A DNA stretch of 5,813 bases, taken from assembly GCA_900321525.1 (NCBI GenBank), contig ONWL01000105.1:1-5813 (forward strand). The letters run 5' to 3'. Of the stretch, positions 1-5,198 are shown piece by piece. The notes under the pieces were generated by a model, which had not been told where the DNA came from, did no database searches, and saw nothing but the letters and a program-made list of their open reading frames with translations. Within the stretch, counting starts at the first letter, position 1, and each line of letters starts with the position of its first letter. Source of the stretch: an uncultured Eubacteriales bacterium. Its GTDB lineage: Bacteria; Bacillota; Clostridia; Lachnospirales; Lachnospiraceae. The position numbers and the translations under genes are program-made.

Positions 1-43
1 TGATCTGAGATAAAGCGTCGGATACCATGATTTTTTCCTGCAT
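1..43 (-). CDS. CotF-like spore coat protein, N-terminal fragment (runs off the left edge)
   Basis: Only the first 14 codons are in the window; they read MQEKIMVSDALSQI. This matches the typical opening of clostridial CotF-family coat proteins (M-x-E-K-x-M-V-x-D-x-L), which are small helical proteins deposited on the spore coat by the mother cell. The start at 43 is preceded on the minus strand by AAAGGAACG (52-60), an acceptable ribosome-binding site about 8-11 nt upstream. Another ATG at 48-50 is in a different frame. The gene lies 78 nt downstream of the small leftward gene ending at 122, so the two probably form one operon. The family call rests on a short N-terminus and is an inference; the length, C-terminus and integrity cannot be judged here. 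Confidence 0.55.
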   Translation of the reverse strand, partial: MQEKIMVSDALSQI

Positions 44-121
44 GATACATACGTTCCTTTCTGAAATAAATTGAAATATTCTGGTGTCAAGCAACAATAC
101 TGATATTGCGATGCAAGGAGA

Positions 122-325
122 TTACTGCAAGAAACGCATCAGATCTGTTTTGCTCTGGGCGGCGTTCTGTGCAGATTTCTGGAAATACTGCTGAATTTCC
201 GGAGTAGTTGCCTCCTCCGCATAAGCGGTCATCTTGCAGGATAAGGTGTCATGCTGCATGATCAGATGACGGAGTGTCTGTAATTCCATTTCATTAATAC
301 AGGAATGAGAAGAAGTTGTGTTCAT
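122..325 (-). CDS. small helical protein, probable spore-coat associated (CotF-like)
   Basis: This is a 67-aa protein starting MNTTSSHSCINEMELQTL. After a polar N-terminus of about 12 residues it is predicted by eye to be two amphipathic helices (roughly residues 13-38 and 43-66). The pattern LRHLIMQHDTLSCKM, then TYAEEATTPEIQQYFQKSA-type spacing, resembles short clostridial proteins encoded next to CotF genes. It has no signal peptide or membrane segment. The start at 325 is chosen over the upstream in-frame ATG at 361 because AAAGGAG lies 7 nt before it, whereas the upstream ATG has no such site and sits at the edge of a repeat. The next leftward gene begins like CotF, supporting a role in the spore coat, but the function is inferred from resemblance and context only. 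It could also be an uncharacterised ferritin-like helical protein. Confidence 0.65.
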   Translation of the reverse strand: MNTTSSHSCINEMELQTLRHLIMQHDTLSCKMTAYAEEATTPEIQQYFQKSAQNAAQSKTDLMRFLQ

Positions 326-332
326 AAGAAGA

Positions 333-339
333 CTCCTTT
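333..339 (-). promoter_or_regulatory. strong ribosome-binding site fixing the start at 325
   Basis: On the minus strand the sequence reads AAAGGAG, followed by a 7-nt spacer and the ATG at 325-323. It is close to the ideal anti-16S complement and decides the 67-aa form over a 79-aa form beginning at 361. Confidence 0.75.
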
Positions 340-359
340 CTAAATTTAATAAGATAGAC

Positions 360-561
360 AATTGCGAAACTATGATGCCGAACGTCTTTCATCAAACTTT
401 TTATTTGAAAAACACGCTCTCGCTTCGGTTACGCGTAGTGGTACTAATGTTTTTCTTCCCAATACTCGAAAAACAAAGTGCCAACGCTCCACAGAGTTTT
501 TCAAATGAAAAAACTTCTGATGTGCAGACTATTTTAGGGCTGCTCAAAGAGTTTCGCAATT
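360..561. repeat. 202-bp imperfect palindrome, MITE-like, with 11-bp terminal inverted repeats
   Basis: The ends are exact inverted repeats: AATTGCGAAAC at 360-370 and GTTTCGCAATT at 551-561. Further inward, CATCAAAC..TTTGAAAAAC (390-413) pairs imperfectly with GTTTTTCAAA..TTCTGATG (496-522). At the centre GTTTTTC (449-455) pairs with GAAAAAC (468-474), extended outward by GGTACT (440-445) against AGTGCC (477-482). The dyad axis of the inner hairpin (about 461) coincides with the centre of the whole element, so it is one nested palindrome rather than chance repeats. It encodes nothing convincing. No target duplication is evident. It ends 35 bp upstream of the leftward coat gene and may contribute to that gene's promoter region, though I see no convincing promoter in it. 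The mobile origin is an inference. Confidence 0.7.
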
Positions 562-753
562 ACCTATGGAATACAACAGGCAATGCCTGCTGGGTGATGG
601 ATTGAATCATCACACAGGACTAGCATGTGAAAATTCGGGTTTTTTATGCTGGAAAAAAGAAACAGTTTGAATAAAACGATTTAGATTTGTAGAAAGATGT
701 CGAACTGTACAGAATGAAGGATATCGACCAGAAAAGAATGATATATTTTAGTA
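562..753. other. intergenic spacer without a recognisable gene
   Basis: No ORF with a ribosome-binding site or recognisable protein was seen on either strand. The stretch holds a 13-bp near-palindrome, CAGGCAATGCCTG (577-589), and a weak hairpin GCAT..ATGC (623-649) enclosing an A-run and a T-run. I assign no function to either. The AT-rich right half leads into the promoter at 770-798. Confidence 0.5.
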
Positions 754-767
754 AAATTGCGCAATTT
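754..767. promoter_or_regulatory. 14-bp perfect palindrome abutting the -35 box, candidate operator
   Basis: AAATTGCGCAATTT is a perfect dyad and ends 2 bp before the TTGACG -35 element. This position is typical for a dimeric regulator that contacts or blocks RNA polymerase. I do not recognise it as the site of a named regulator. The core AATTGCG also forms the tip of the palindromic repeat at 360-561, so a repeat-derived origin is possible. Confidence 0.4.
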
Positions 768-769
768 GG

Positions 770-798
770 TTGACGAATGACAGAAAAAAAGATAAAAT
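770..798 (+). promoter_or_regulatory. sigma-A-type promoter for glgB-coaX
   Basis: TTGACG (770-775) and TAAAAT (793-798) are separated by exactly 17 bp, each one mismatch from the housekeeping consensus. Transcription would start near 804-806, giving a leader of about 240 nt that contains a decayed repeat copy and the 134-bp MITE-like element before the glgB start. An inverted repeat, GATAAAAT (791-798) with ATTTTATC (818-825), overlaps the -10 box. No other comparably good promoter was seen between the palindromic repeat and glgB. Confidence 0.75.
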
Positions 799-831
799 AA
801 TTATAGCAGACAGAAAGATTTTATCTGCACA

Positions 832-881
832 TCGTCAGTTCATGGAGAGCTATAGTTGTGAAGGTACTGGACTGTTGTGAA
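832..881 (+). repeat. degenerate short copy of the GTAACTGTTCAG element
   Basis: By eye this stretch aligns with the short copy at 5764-5812. Shared blocks in the same order are GTTCA, GGAG, GCTAT, TGTGA, GTACT, GTT and GAA. The arms still pair: CAGTTCA (836-842) with TGGACTG (868-874), with one G-T wobble. Relative to the other copies one stem base pair is changed on both sides (T-A to A-T), so pairing is kept although the sequence drifted. The alignment needs gaps and is moderately uncertain. Confidence 0.45.
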
Positions 882-889
882 GAAACAAG

Positions 890-1023
890 GTAACTATTCA
901 GGAGGGAATATTTCGCGGAGGTTTTGCGAAGCAAAATCCTGAGTCATGCAGGCAAAAACACAAACGACGGAGTCGATTAGGAATGAATTTTTGCCCATAA
1001 CTGTGAGGGTGCTGAACAGTTAC
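890..1023 (+). mobile_element. 134-bp MITE-like element with 12-bp terminal inverted repeats and 8-bp flanking duplication
   Basis: The ends are GTAACTATTCAG (890-901) and CTGAACAGTTAC (1012-1023), complementary at 11 of 12 positions. GAAACAAG occurs directly outside both ends (882-889 and 1024-1031), as expected of a target-site duplication. The interior is itself structured. AGGTTTTGC (919-927) pairs with GCAAAATCCT (931-940) around a GAA loop. GGCAAAAA (951-958) pairs with TTTTTGCC (988-995), enclosing CGAC-GGA-GTCG (965-975). It encodes no protein and would need a transposase in trans. It lies inside the glgB leader, ending 14 nt upstream of the first in-frame ATG, so its folded RNA may affect translation or stability. 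A shorter relative lies at 5764-5812. An alternative is a structured RNA or REP-like family rather than a transposon derivative. Confidence 0.65.
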
Positions 1024-1028
1024 GAAAC

Positions 1029-1037
1029 AAGGAAGGA
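1029..1037 (+). promoter_or_regulatory. glgB ribosome-binding site
   Basis: AAGGAAGGA sits directly against the ATG at 1038 but 9 nt before the in-frame ATG at 1047. The spacing favours 1047 as the start. It overlaps the right-hand GAAACAAG flank of the MITE-like element. Confidence 0.6.
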
Positions 1038-1046
1038 ATGGTCAAA

Positions 1047-3341
1047 ATGAGTATGGGGTATAAGATTCTTGAAATTGACAGTCTGTTAGGCAGATATTAT
1101 GAGCGGGATATCAATCTTCGTATGGAGAATTATCATCGTATGAAGAATGAATTGCTGACAGAAGGACAGAATTTATCTGATTTTGCCAATGGTGCAAATT
1201 ATTTTGGCATACATAAGACAGAGACGGGCTGGGTGTATCGAGAGTGGGCACCGGCAGCAGAAGCCATGTTTTTTATGGGGGATTTCAATGGCTGGAATAA
1301 AGAAGCAAATCCCATGAATTACATTGGAAACGGTGTGTTTGAACTCTACTTAGACGGAGAGAACGCATTGTGGAATGGCTGTAAGGTAAAAGCAGTGGTG
1401 CGCCATGATGGCCAGATGTTAGAACGTATTCCGCTGTATGCCAAGCGTGTGGTACAGGATCCCAATACCCTTGTGTGGTGTGCAGAGGTGTATGATTCTT
1501 CTGATTTTGTGTGGACAGATGCAGGATTTAAGGCAGACCCTACACCATATATTTACGAGTGTCACATCGGTATGGCACAGGAGAAAGAGGGCATCGGCAC
1601 ATACAAGGAGTTTAAGGAGTTTAACCTGCCTCGTATTAAGGCACTGGGATATAATACCATCCAGATTATGGCCATCATGGAGCATGTATATTATGGTTCC
1701 TTTGGTTATCAGGTATCTAACTTTTTTGCCGCTTCTTCCAAGTATGGTACACCGGATGAGTTGAAGGATCTGATCAATACTGCCCATGAGATGGGCATTC
1801 AAGTATTGTTGGATGTGGTACATTCTCATGCAGTACGCAATACAGCAGAGGGACTCAATGAATTTGACGGTACCGTATACCAGTTCTTCCATGCAGGAGG
1901 CAAGGGAGATCACAGTGCATGGGGCACAAAACTGTTTGATTACAACAAAAAAGAAGTCCTGCACTTCCTGTTGTCCAATTTGAAGTTCTGGATGACAGAG
2001 TATCATTTTGACGGTTTCCGGTTTGATGGTGTTACATCTATGTTATACCATGATCACGGTCTGGGAACTGCATTTGATCATTATGATAAATATTTTTCTT
2101 TGAATACAGATACAGAGTCTGTGACGTACTTACAGCTTGCCAATGATCTGATTCGTCAGGTGAATCCGGCAGCCATTACCATTGCAGAGGATATGTCTGG
2201 TATGCCGGGAATGTGTATTCCCATCGAAGATGGCGGAATCGGATTTGATTACCGTTTGGCAATGGGCATTCCGGATATGTGGATTCGAATGATCAAAGAG
2301 AGAAAAGACGAAGACTGGGATATGTGGGGCATTTATCATGAGTTGACTGGTCGCAGACCACAGGAGAAGGTCATTGGTTATGCAGAGTCCCATGACCAGG
2401 CATTGGTAGGGGATAAGACCATTATGTTCCGTCTGTGCGACAGCGAGATGTACTATAAAATGGATAAGGCAAGTTCCAGCATGATCATCGACCGTGGTAT
2501 TGCACTGCATAAGATGATTCGTCTGGTGACCGCATCTTTAGGCGGGGAAGGTTATCTGAATTTTATGGGCAATGAATTCGGTCATCCGGAATGGATTGAC
2601 TTCCCACGTGAGGGCAATGGATGGAGTTATTTCTATTGCCGCAGACAGTGGAGTCTGGCAGATAATCCGGATTTGAAGTATATGTGGCTGAATGATTTTG
2701 ATAAGGCGATGTTATCTCTGTTGCAGAAGAATAAAGTATTGAGCAAAGGGGAAACACACAATCTCTGGACACACCAGGGAGACAAGGTGCTGATTTACGA
2801 GCGCAACAACCTGCTCTTTATTTTCGGTTTCCATCCCAATAAATCTTTCAGTGGTTATTTCGTGCCTGTGACAAAGGAAGGTGAGTACAAGGTCATCTTG
2901 AGTACAGATGCAGGGGAATTTGGTGGATACAATCGTGTGGATACCAAGATGGAATATCGGACCGAAACATTACCGGATGGCAGGATCGGATTCCTGTTCT
3001 ACATTCCAAGTCGTACCGCAGTGGTGATGAAACGTATTGTTCGCCGTGGAAAGAAGAAGATAGATGTGGTAGATGGGACAGCTGTAGAAGTGGCAGAAGA
3101 GAAGCCAAAGCGCAGAACCAGAAAGACTGCTGTGACAACAGAAGCAGTGGCAGAGGAGAAACCAAAACGCAAAACCAGAAAAGCAGCGGCAGCAACGGAG
3201 GAAGCAGCAGAAGAAAAACCAAAGCGCAGAACCAGAAAGACTGCAGCAGAGAAGGCAGCAGAAGCTGAGACAGTGGCAGCCACAGAAGAGAAGCCAAAGA
3301 AAAGAGGCCGTAAAAAGAAGACTGAGGAAAAAGAGGAATGA
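1047..3341 (+). CDS. glgB: 1,4-alpha-glucan branching enzyme (eukaryotic-type GH13) with repeated basic C-terminal tail
   Basis: This cytoplasmic enzyme cuts alpha-1,4-glucan and re-joins it as alpha-1,6 branches in glycogen synthesis. Numbering is from the ATG at 1047 (764 aa); the ATG at 1038 would add three residues but crowds the ribosome-binding site. A CBM48-like N-terminal domain (about 60-140) contains GWVYREWAPAAEA and GDFNGW. The GH13 barrel carries all four conserved regions: DVVHSH (256-261), GFRFDGVTS with nucleophile Asp327, AEDMSG with acid Glu381, and ESHD with Asp450. An all-beta C-terminal domain ends near 665 (PSRTAVVMKR). The wording throughout (HIGMAQEKEGIGTY, MAIMEHVYYGSFGYQVSNFF) is of the eukaryotic-like GH13_8 type, not the classical bacterial GlgB type. 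Residues 666-764 are an extra Lys/Arg/Ala/Glu-rich tail with four EEKPKRRTRKTA-like units. coaX follows after 3 nt. The catalytic identity is very secure; the tail's role is unknown. Confidence 0.93.
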   Translation: MSMGYKILEIDSLLGRYYERDINLRMENYHRMKNELLTEGQNLSDFANGANYFGIHKTETGWVYREWAPAAEAMFFMGDFNGWNKEANPMNYIGNGVFELYLDGENALWNGCKVKAVVRHDGQMLERIPLYAKRVVQDPNTLVWCAEVYDSSDFVWTDAGFKADPTPYIYECHIGMAQEKEGIGTYKEFKEFNLPRIKALGYNTIQIMAIMEHVYYGSFGYQVSNFFAASSKYGTPDELKDLINTAHEMGIQVLLDVVHSHAVRNTAEGLNEFDGTVYQFFHAGGKGDHSAWGTKLFDYNKKEVLHFLLSNLKFWMTEYHFDGFRFDGVTSMLYHDHGLGTAFDHYDKYFSLNTDTESVTYLQLANDLIRQVNPAAITIAEDMSGMPGMCIPIEDGGIGFDYRLAMGIPDMWIRMIKERKDEDWDMWGIYHELTGRRPQEKVIGYAESHDQALVGDKTIMFRLCDSEMYYKMDKASSSMIIDRGIALHKMIRLVTASLGGEGYLNFMGNEFGHPEWIDFPREGNGWSYFYCRRQWSLADNPDLKYMWLNDFDKAMLSLLQKNKVLSKGETHNLWTHQGDKVLIYERNNLLFIFGFHPNKSFSGYFVPVTKEGEYKVILSTDAGEFGGYNRVDTKMEYRTETLPDGRIGFLFYIPSRTAVVMKRIVRRGKKKIDVVDGTAVEVAEEKPKRRTRKTAVTTEAVAEEKPKRKTRKAAAATEEAAEEKPKRRTRKTAAEKAAEAETVAATEEKPKKRGRKKKTEEKEE
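3096..3320 (+). repeat. in-frame repeats encoding the EEKPKRRTRKTA tail of the branching enzyme
   Basis: Four units begin at about 3096, 3153, 3210 and 3285. They encode EEKPKRRTRKTA, EEKPKRKTRKAA, EEKPKRRTRKTA and EEKPKKRGRKKK, separated by Ala/Thr/Val/Glu linkers. The first three have a 57-bp (19-residue) period and the last step is 75 bp. The DNA copies are imperfect, so the repeat is not a recent slippage product. The motif resembles basic tails of H1-like and other nucleic-acid-binding bacterial proteins, and the last unit contains an AT-hook-like RGRK. That resemblance is compositional only. Confidence 0.85.
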
Positions 3342-3344
3342 TAG

Positions 3345-4109
3345 ATGATTTTAGCGATTGACATCGGAAATACAAATATTGTCATTGGCTGTATCGAGGG
3401 AACGGATATTTCTTTTGTGGAACGGATTTCCACCGATACTCAGAAGACAACTTTAGAATATGCATCTATTTTTAAGATGGTATTGGATATTTACCATATT
3501 CAACCAGGACAATTAAAGGGAAGCATCCTTTCTTCTGTGGTACCACCTATCAATCATGTGATTTGTGATGCCATTGAAAAAGTGATGTACATCAAACCCA
3601 TGGTGGTAGGTCCCGGTGTGAAGACAGGACTCAATATTCTGATCGACAATCCGGCACAACTTGGCAGTGATCTAGTGGTAGATGCAGTGGCGGCATTAAA
3701 GGAATACCCGGCACCATTGATCATTATTGATATGGGCACTGCTACTACCATGTCTGCCATCGATGCAAAGGGCAATTTTTTAGGAGGTACCATTACACCG
3801 GGCATACGGGTGGCATTGGAATCCCTGGTCAGTCGGACTTCTCTATTGTCTCAGATCAGTCTGGAACCGCCCAAAAAGGCCATCGGCAGGAACACCATTG
3901 ACAGTATGAAGAGCGGGTCTGTTCTGGGCAATGCAGCCATGCTGGACGGTATGATTGACCGTTTCCGCGAGGAATTACAGGGAGATGTGACAGTGGTGGC
4001 GACCGGAGGACTGGCACAGTTTATCGTTCCATTGTGTCGGCATGAGATCATTTATGACGATGCATTGCTGTTGAAAGGACTTTGGTATATTTACGAAAAA
4101 AACAGCTGA
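3345..4109 (+). CDS. coaX: type III pantothenate kinase
   Basis: CoaX phosphorylates pantothenate with ATP, the first step of coenzyme A synthesis, in the cytoplasm. The 254-aa length is normal for the family. Visible motifs of the ASKHA fold, in order, are the phosphate-1 loop DIGNTNIVIG (5-14), GPGVKTGL (89-96), the GxD motif GSDLVVDAVAA (107-117) with the presumed catalytic Asp109, the phosphate-2 loop IIDMGTATTMSAID (127-140), GGTITPGI (147-154), and the adenosine-side ATGGLA (219-224). Many homologues read GADR in the GxD motif; here Arg is Leu, so that position differs while the Asp is kept. The start at 3345 is 3 nt after the glgB stop, and its ribosome-binding site (AAAGAGGA, about 3330-3337) lies inside the glgB coding end. 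Translational coupling is therefore likely. A strong terminator follows 25 nt after the stop. Confidence 0.94.
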   Translation: MILAIDIGNTNIVIGCIEGTDISFVERISTDTQKTTLEYASIFKMVLDIYHIQPGQLKGSILSSVVPPINHVICDAIEKVMYIKPMVVGPGVKTGLNILIDNPAQLGSDLVVDAVAALKEYPAPLIIIDMGTATTMSAIDAKGNFLGGTITPGIRVALESLVSRTSLLSQISLEPPKKAIGRNTIDSMKSGSVLGNAAMLDGMIDRFREELQGDVTVVATGGLAQFIVPLCRHEIIYDDALLLKGLWYIYEKNS

Positions 4110-4130
4110 AAGGTTCTCTTTTTTTCAAAC

Positions 4131-4158
4131 TCATAAAACCCTCTTTGACACATATATT
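4131..4158 (+). promoter_or_regulatory. candidate sigma-E (mother-cell) promoter of the spoIIIA operon, inside the coaX terminator
   Basis: TCATAAA (4131-4137) fits the sigma-E -35 pattern KMATATT at 5 of 7 positions. CATATATT (4151-4158) fits the -10 pattern CATACAHT at 7 of 8. The 13-bp spacing is in the accepted range. Transcription would begin near 4165, leaving a leader of about 16 nt with AAAGGGGG (4164-4171) as the ribosome-binding site 9 nt before the ATG at 4181. The spoIIIA operon is sigma-E dependent in Bacillus subtilis, which supports the call. It is a pattern match, not an experimental site. Confidence 0.6.
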
Positions 4159-4176
4159 GTGTTAAAGGGGGTTTTT
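4135..4176 (+). terminator. Rho-independent terminator of the glgB-coaX unit
   Basis: A 17-bp stem (4135-4151 with 4159-4175, two G-U pairs) closes a 7-nt loop. The A-run at 4135-4138 pairs with the T-run (4172-4176), giving the usual hairpin plus T-tract. It begins 25 nt after the coaX stop and ends 5 nt before the spoIIIAA ATG. Read-through transcripts would bury the AAAGGGGG ribosome-binding site in the stem, while transcripts starting near 4165 would not form it. Confidence 0.85.
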
Positions 4177-4180
4177 CTGT

Positions 4181-5173
4181 ATGGCAAAGGAAGCAGGGAA
4201 AACAGGGCAGAAAAAAGAACAGCTGATGAAGATTTTTTCCGGGCGTCTGCGAAAAATATTAATGCAGCTGCCAGTTGATTTTGCAGAAGTGCAGGAAATC
4301 CGTATGAGGATTCATGCACCATTGCTGATCGTATATCAGAATCGTGAATATGCAGTGTTAGAACAGGGTGGTTTAGGGGCGGTAGATACAGGGGCAATAC
4401 AGATTACCCGGGAGGAAATCAGAGAAACACTGGAATTGATCAGCAATCATTCGCTATATGCCTATGAAGAAGAAATCAGACAGGGCTTTATCACCATTCA
4501 GGGAGGACATAGGGTAGGCATTGCTGGGAAAACAGTGGTGGATGAACGGTTTATGATTAAGGGCATGAAATACATCAGTTCTTTGAATATACGTGTCTCT
4601 CATGAGGTGAAAGGATGTGCAGACAAACTGATGCCATATCTTTTGGGAAAAAATCAGGTGAAGCAGACATTGCTCATTTCTCCTCCCTGCTGTGGAAAGA
4701 CCACCATGCTGCGGGATGTGGTACGGCAGTTGTCAAATGGAAGTCCGGATGGAGCAGAAAGAAGAGAAGGACTGACAGTAGGGGTGGTAGATGAACGCAG
4801 TGAGATTGGTGCCTGCTATATGGGAGAGCCACAGAATGATCTGGGGATTCGAACCGACATATTGGATTGTTGTCCCAAGGCGCAGGGTATGATGATGCTC
4901 ATTCGAACCATGTCACCTCAGGTTGTGGCAGTAGATGAAATTGGTAGCAGGGAAGAATTGGATGCCATGTATTATGTGATGAACTGCGGTGCAAAACTGA
5001 TTGCCACCGTTCATGGCACGTCTATGGAAGATATTCGCACCAAACCGATTTTGACCCAAATGGTGGCACAAAGACTGTTTGAACGGTATGTGATTTTGGA
5101 TCAGATCCCTACCATTGGCAGCATTCGTCAGATCTTTGATGAAGGGGAGCACCTGCTGTACAGTCAGGTATGA
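4181..5173 (+). CDS. spoIIIAA: stage III sporulation protein AA (SpoIIIAA), secretion-type ATPase
   Basis: SpoIIIAA is the ATPase of the SpoIIIA-SpoIIQ channel that joins mother cell and forespore after engulfment; it resembles type II/IV secretion ATPases. The protein has 330 aa, close to the family's usual length. The N-terminal domain contains LPVDFAEVQEIRMRIHAPL (30-48) and the conserved QGFITIQGGHRVGIAG (101-116). The Walker A loop is SPPCCGKTTMLRD (167-179) with Lys173; VVDERSEIG (202-210) and the Walker B strand VVAVDEIGS (248-256, Asp252-Glu253) follow, then ATVHG (275-279). It is soluble with no membrane segment. The start at 4181 fits the G-rich ribosome-binding site at 4164-4171; the alternative ATG at 4226 has none. 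Until mother-cell sigma-E is active the gene is probably silent, shielded by the upstream terminator. spoIIIAB follows after 25 nt. Confidence 0.93.
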   Translation: MAKEAGKTGQKKEQLMKIFSGRLRKILMQLPVDFAEVQEIRMRIHAPLLIVYQNREYAVLEQGGLGAVDTGAIQITREEIRETLELISNHSLYAYEEEIRQGFITIQGGHRVGIAGKTVVDERFMIKGMKYISSLNIRVSHEVKGCADKLMPYLLGKNQVKQTLLISPPCCGKTTMLRDVVRQLSNGSPDGAERREGLTVGVVDERSEIGACYMGEPQNDLGIRTDILDCCPKAQGMMMLIRTMSPQVVAVDEIGSREELDAMYYVMNCGAKLIATVHGTSMEDIRTKPILTQMVAQRLFERYVILDQIPTIGSIRQIFDEGEHLLYSQV

Positions 5174-5198
5174 TGAATATGAAGGGAGCGCATATCAA

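Noticed and set aside
85..90. TTGACA on the minus strand between the two coat genes
   Set aside because: No acceptable -10 hexamer occurs 16-18 bp further on, and the 78-bp gap is compatible with a shared transcript.
371..400. Sigma-E/K promoter for the leftward coat gene (CATAGTTT on the minus strand)
   Set aside because: The -10-like box has no matching -35 at an acceptable distance, so I could not support it.
318..605. 95-aa rightward ORF across the intergenic region
   Set aside because: It starts inside the leftward coat gene and runs through the 202-bp palindrome. It has no ribosome-binding site and no recognisable protein; its composition follows the inverted repeat.
623..649. Hairpin with T-run as a terminator
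   Set aside because: The stem is short and interrupted, and no gene on the plus strand ends nearby.
806..1037. Metabolite riboswitch in the long glgB leader
   Set aside because: The structure is explained by repeat copies with flanking direct repeats and relatives elsewhere in the window. No known riboswitch core was recognised.
1419..2006. 195-aa leftward ORF inside glgB
   Set aside because: It lies wholly under a strongly conserved GH13 catalytic domain on the other strand. The translation is Cys/His/Ile-rich without family features.
3096..3320. Regular repeats as a CRISPR-like array
   Set aside because: The units are in frame within glgB, imperfect, and the linkers are low-complexity coding sequence rather than unique spacers.
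2893..3433. Two leftward ORFs (160 and 144 aa) opposite the glgB tail
   Set aside because: They are Leu/Pro- or Ala/Val/Phe-rich mirror images of the repeated basic tail and have no independent start signal.
4145..4150. TTGACA as a sigma-A -35 box upstream of spoIIIAA
   Set aside because: TATATT lies only 2 bp downstream, and at the correct 17-bp spacing there is only GGGGTT. The hexamer falls in the terminator stem.
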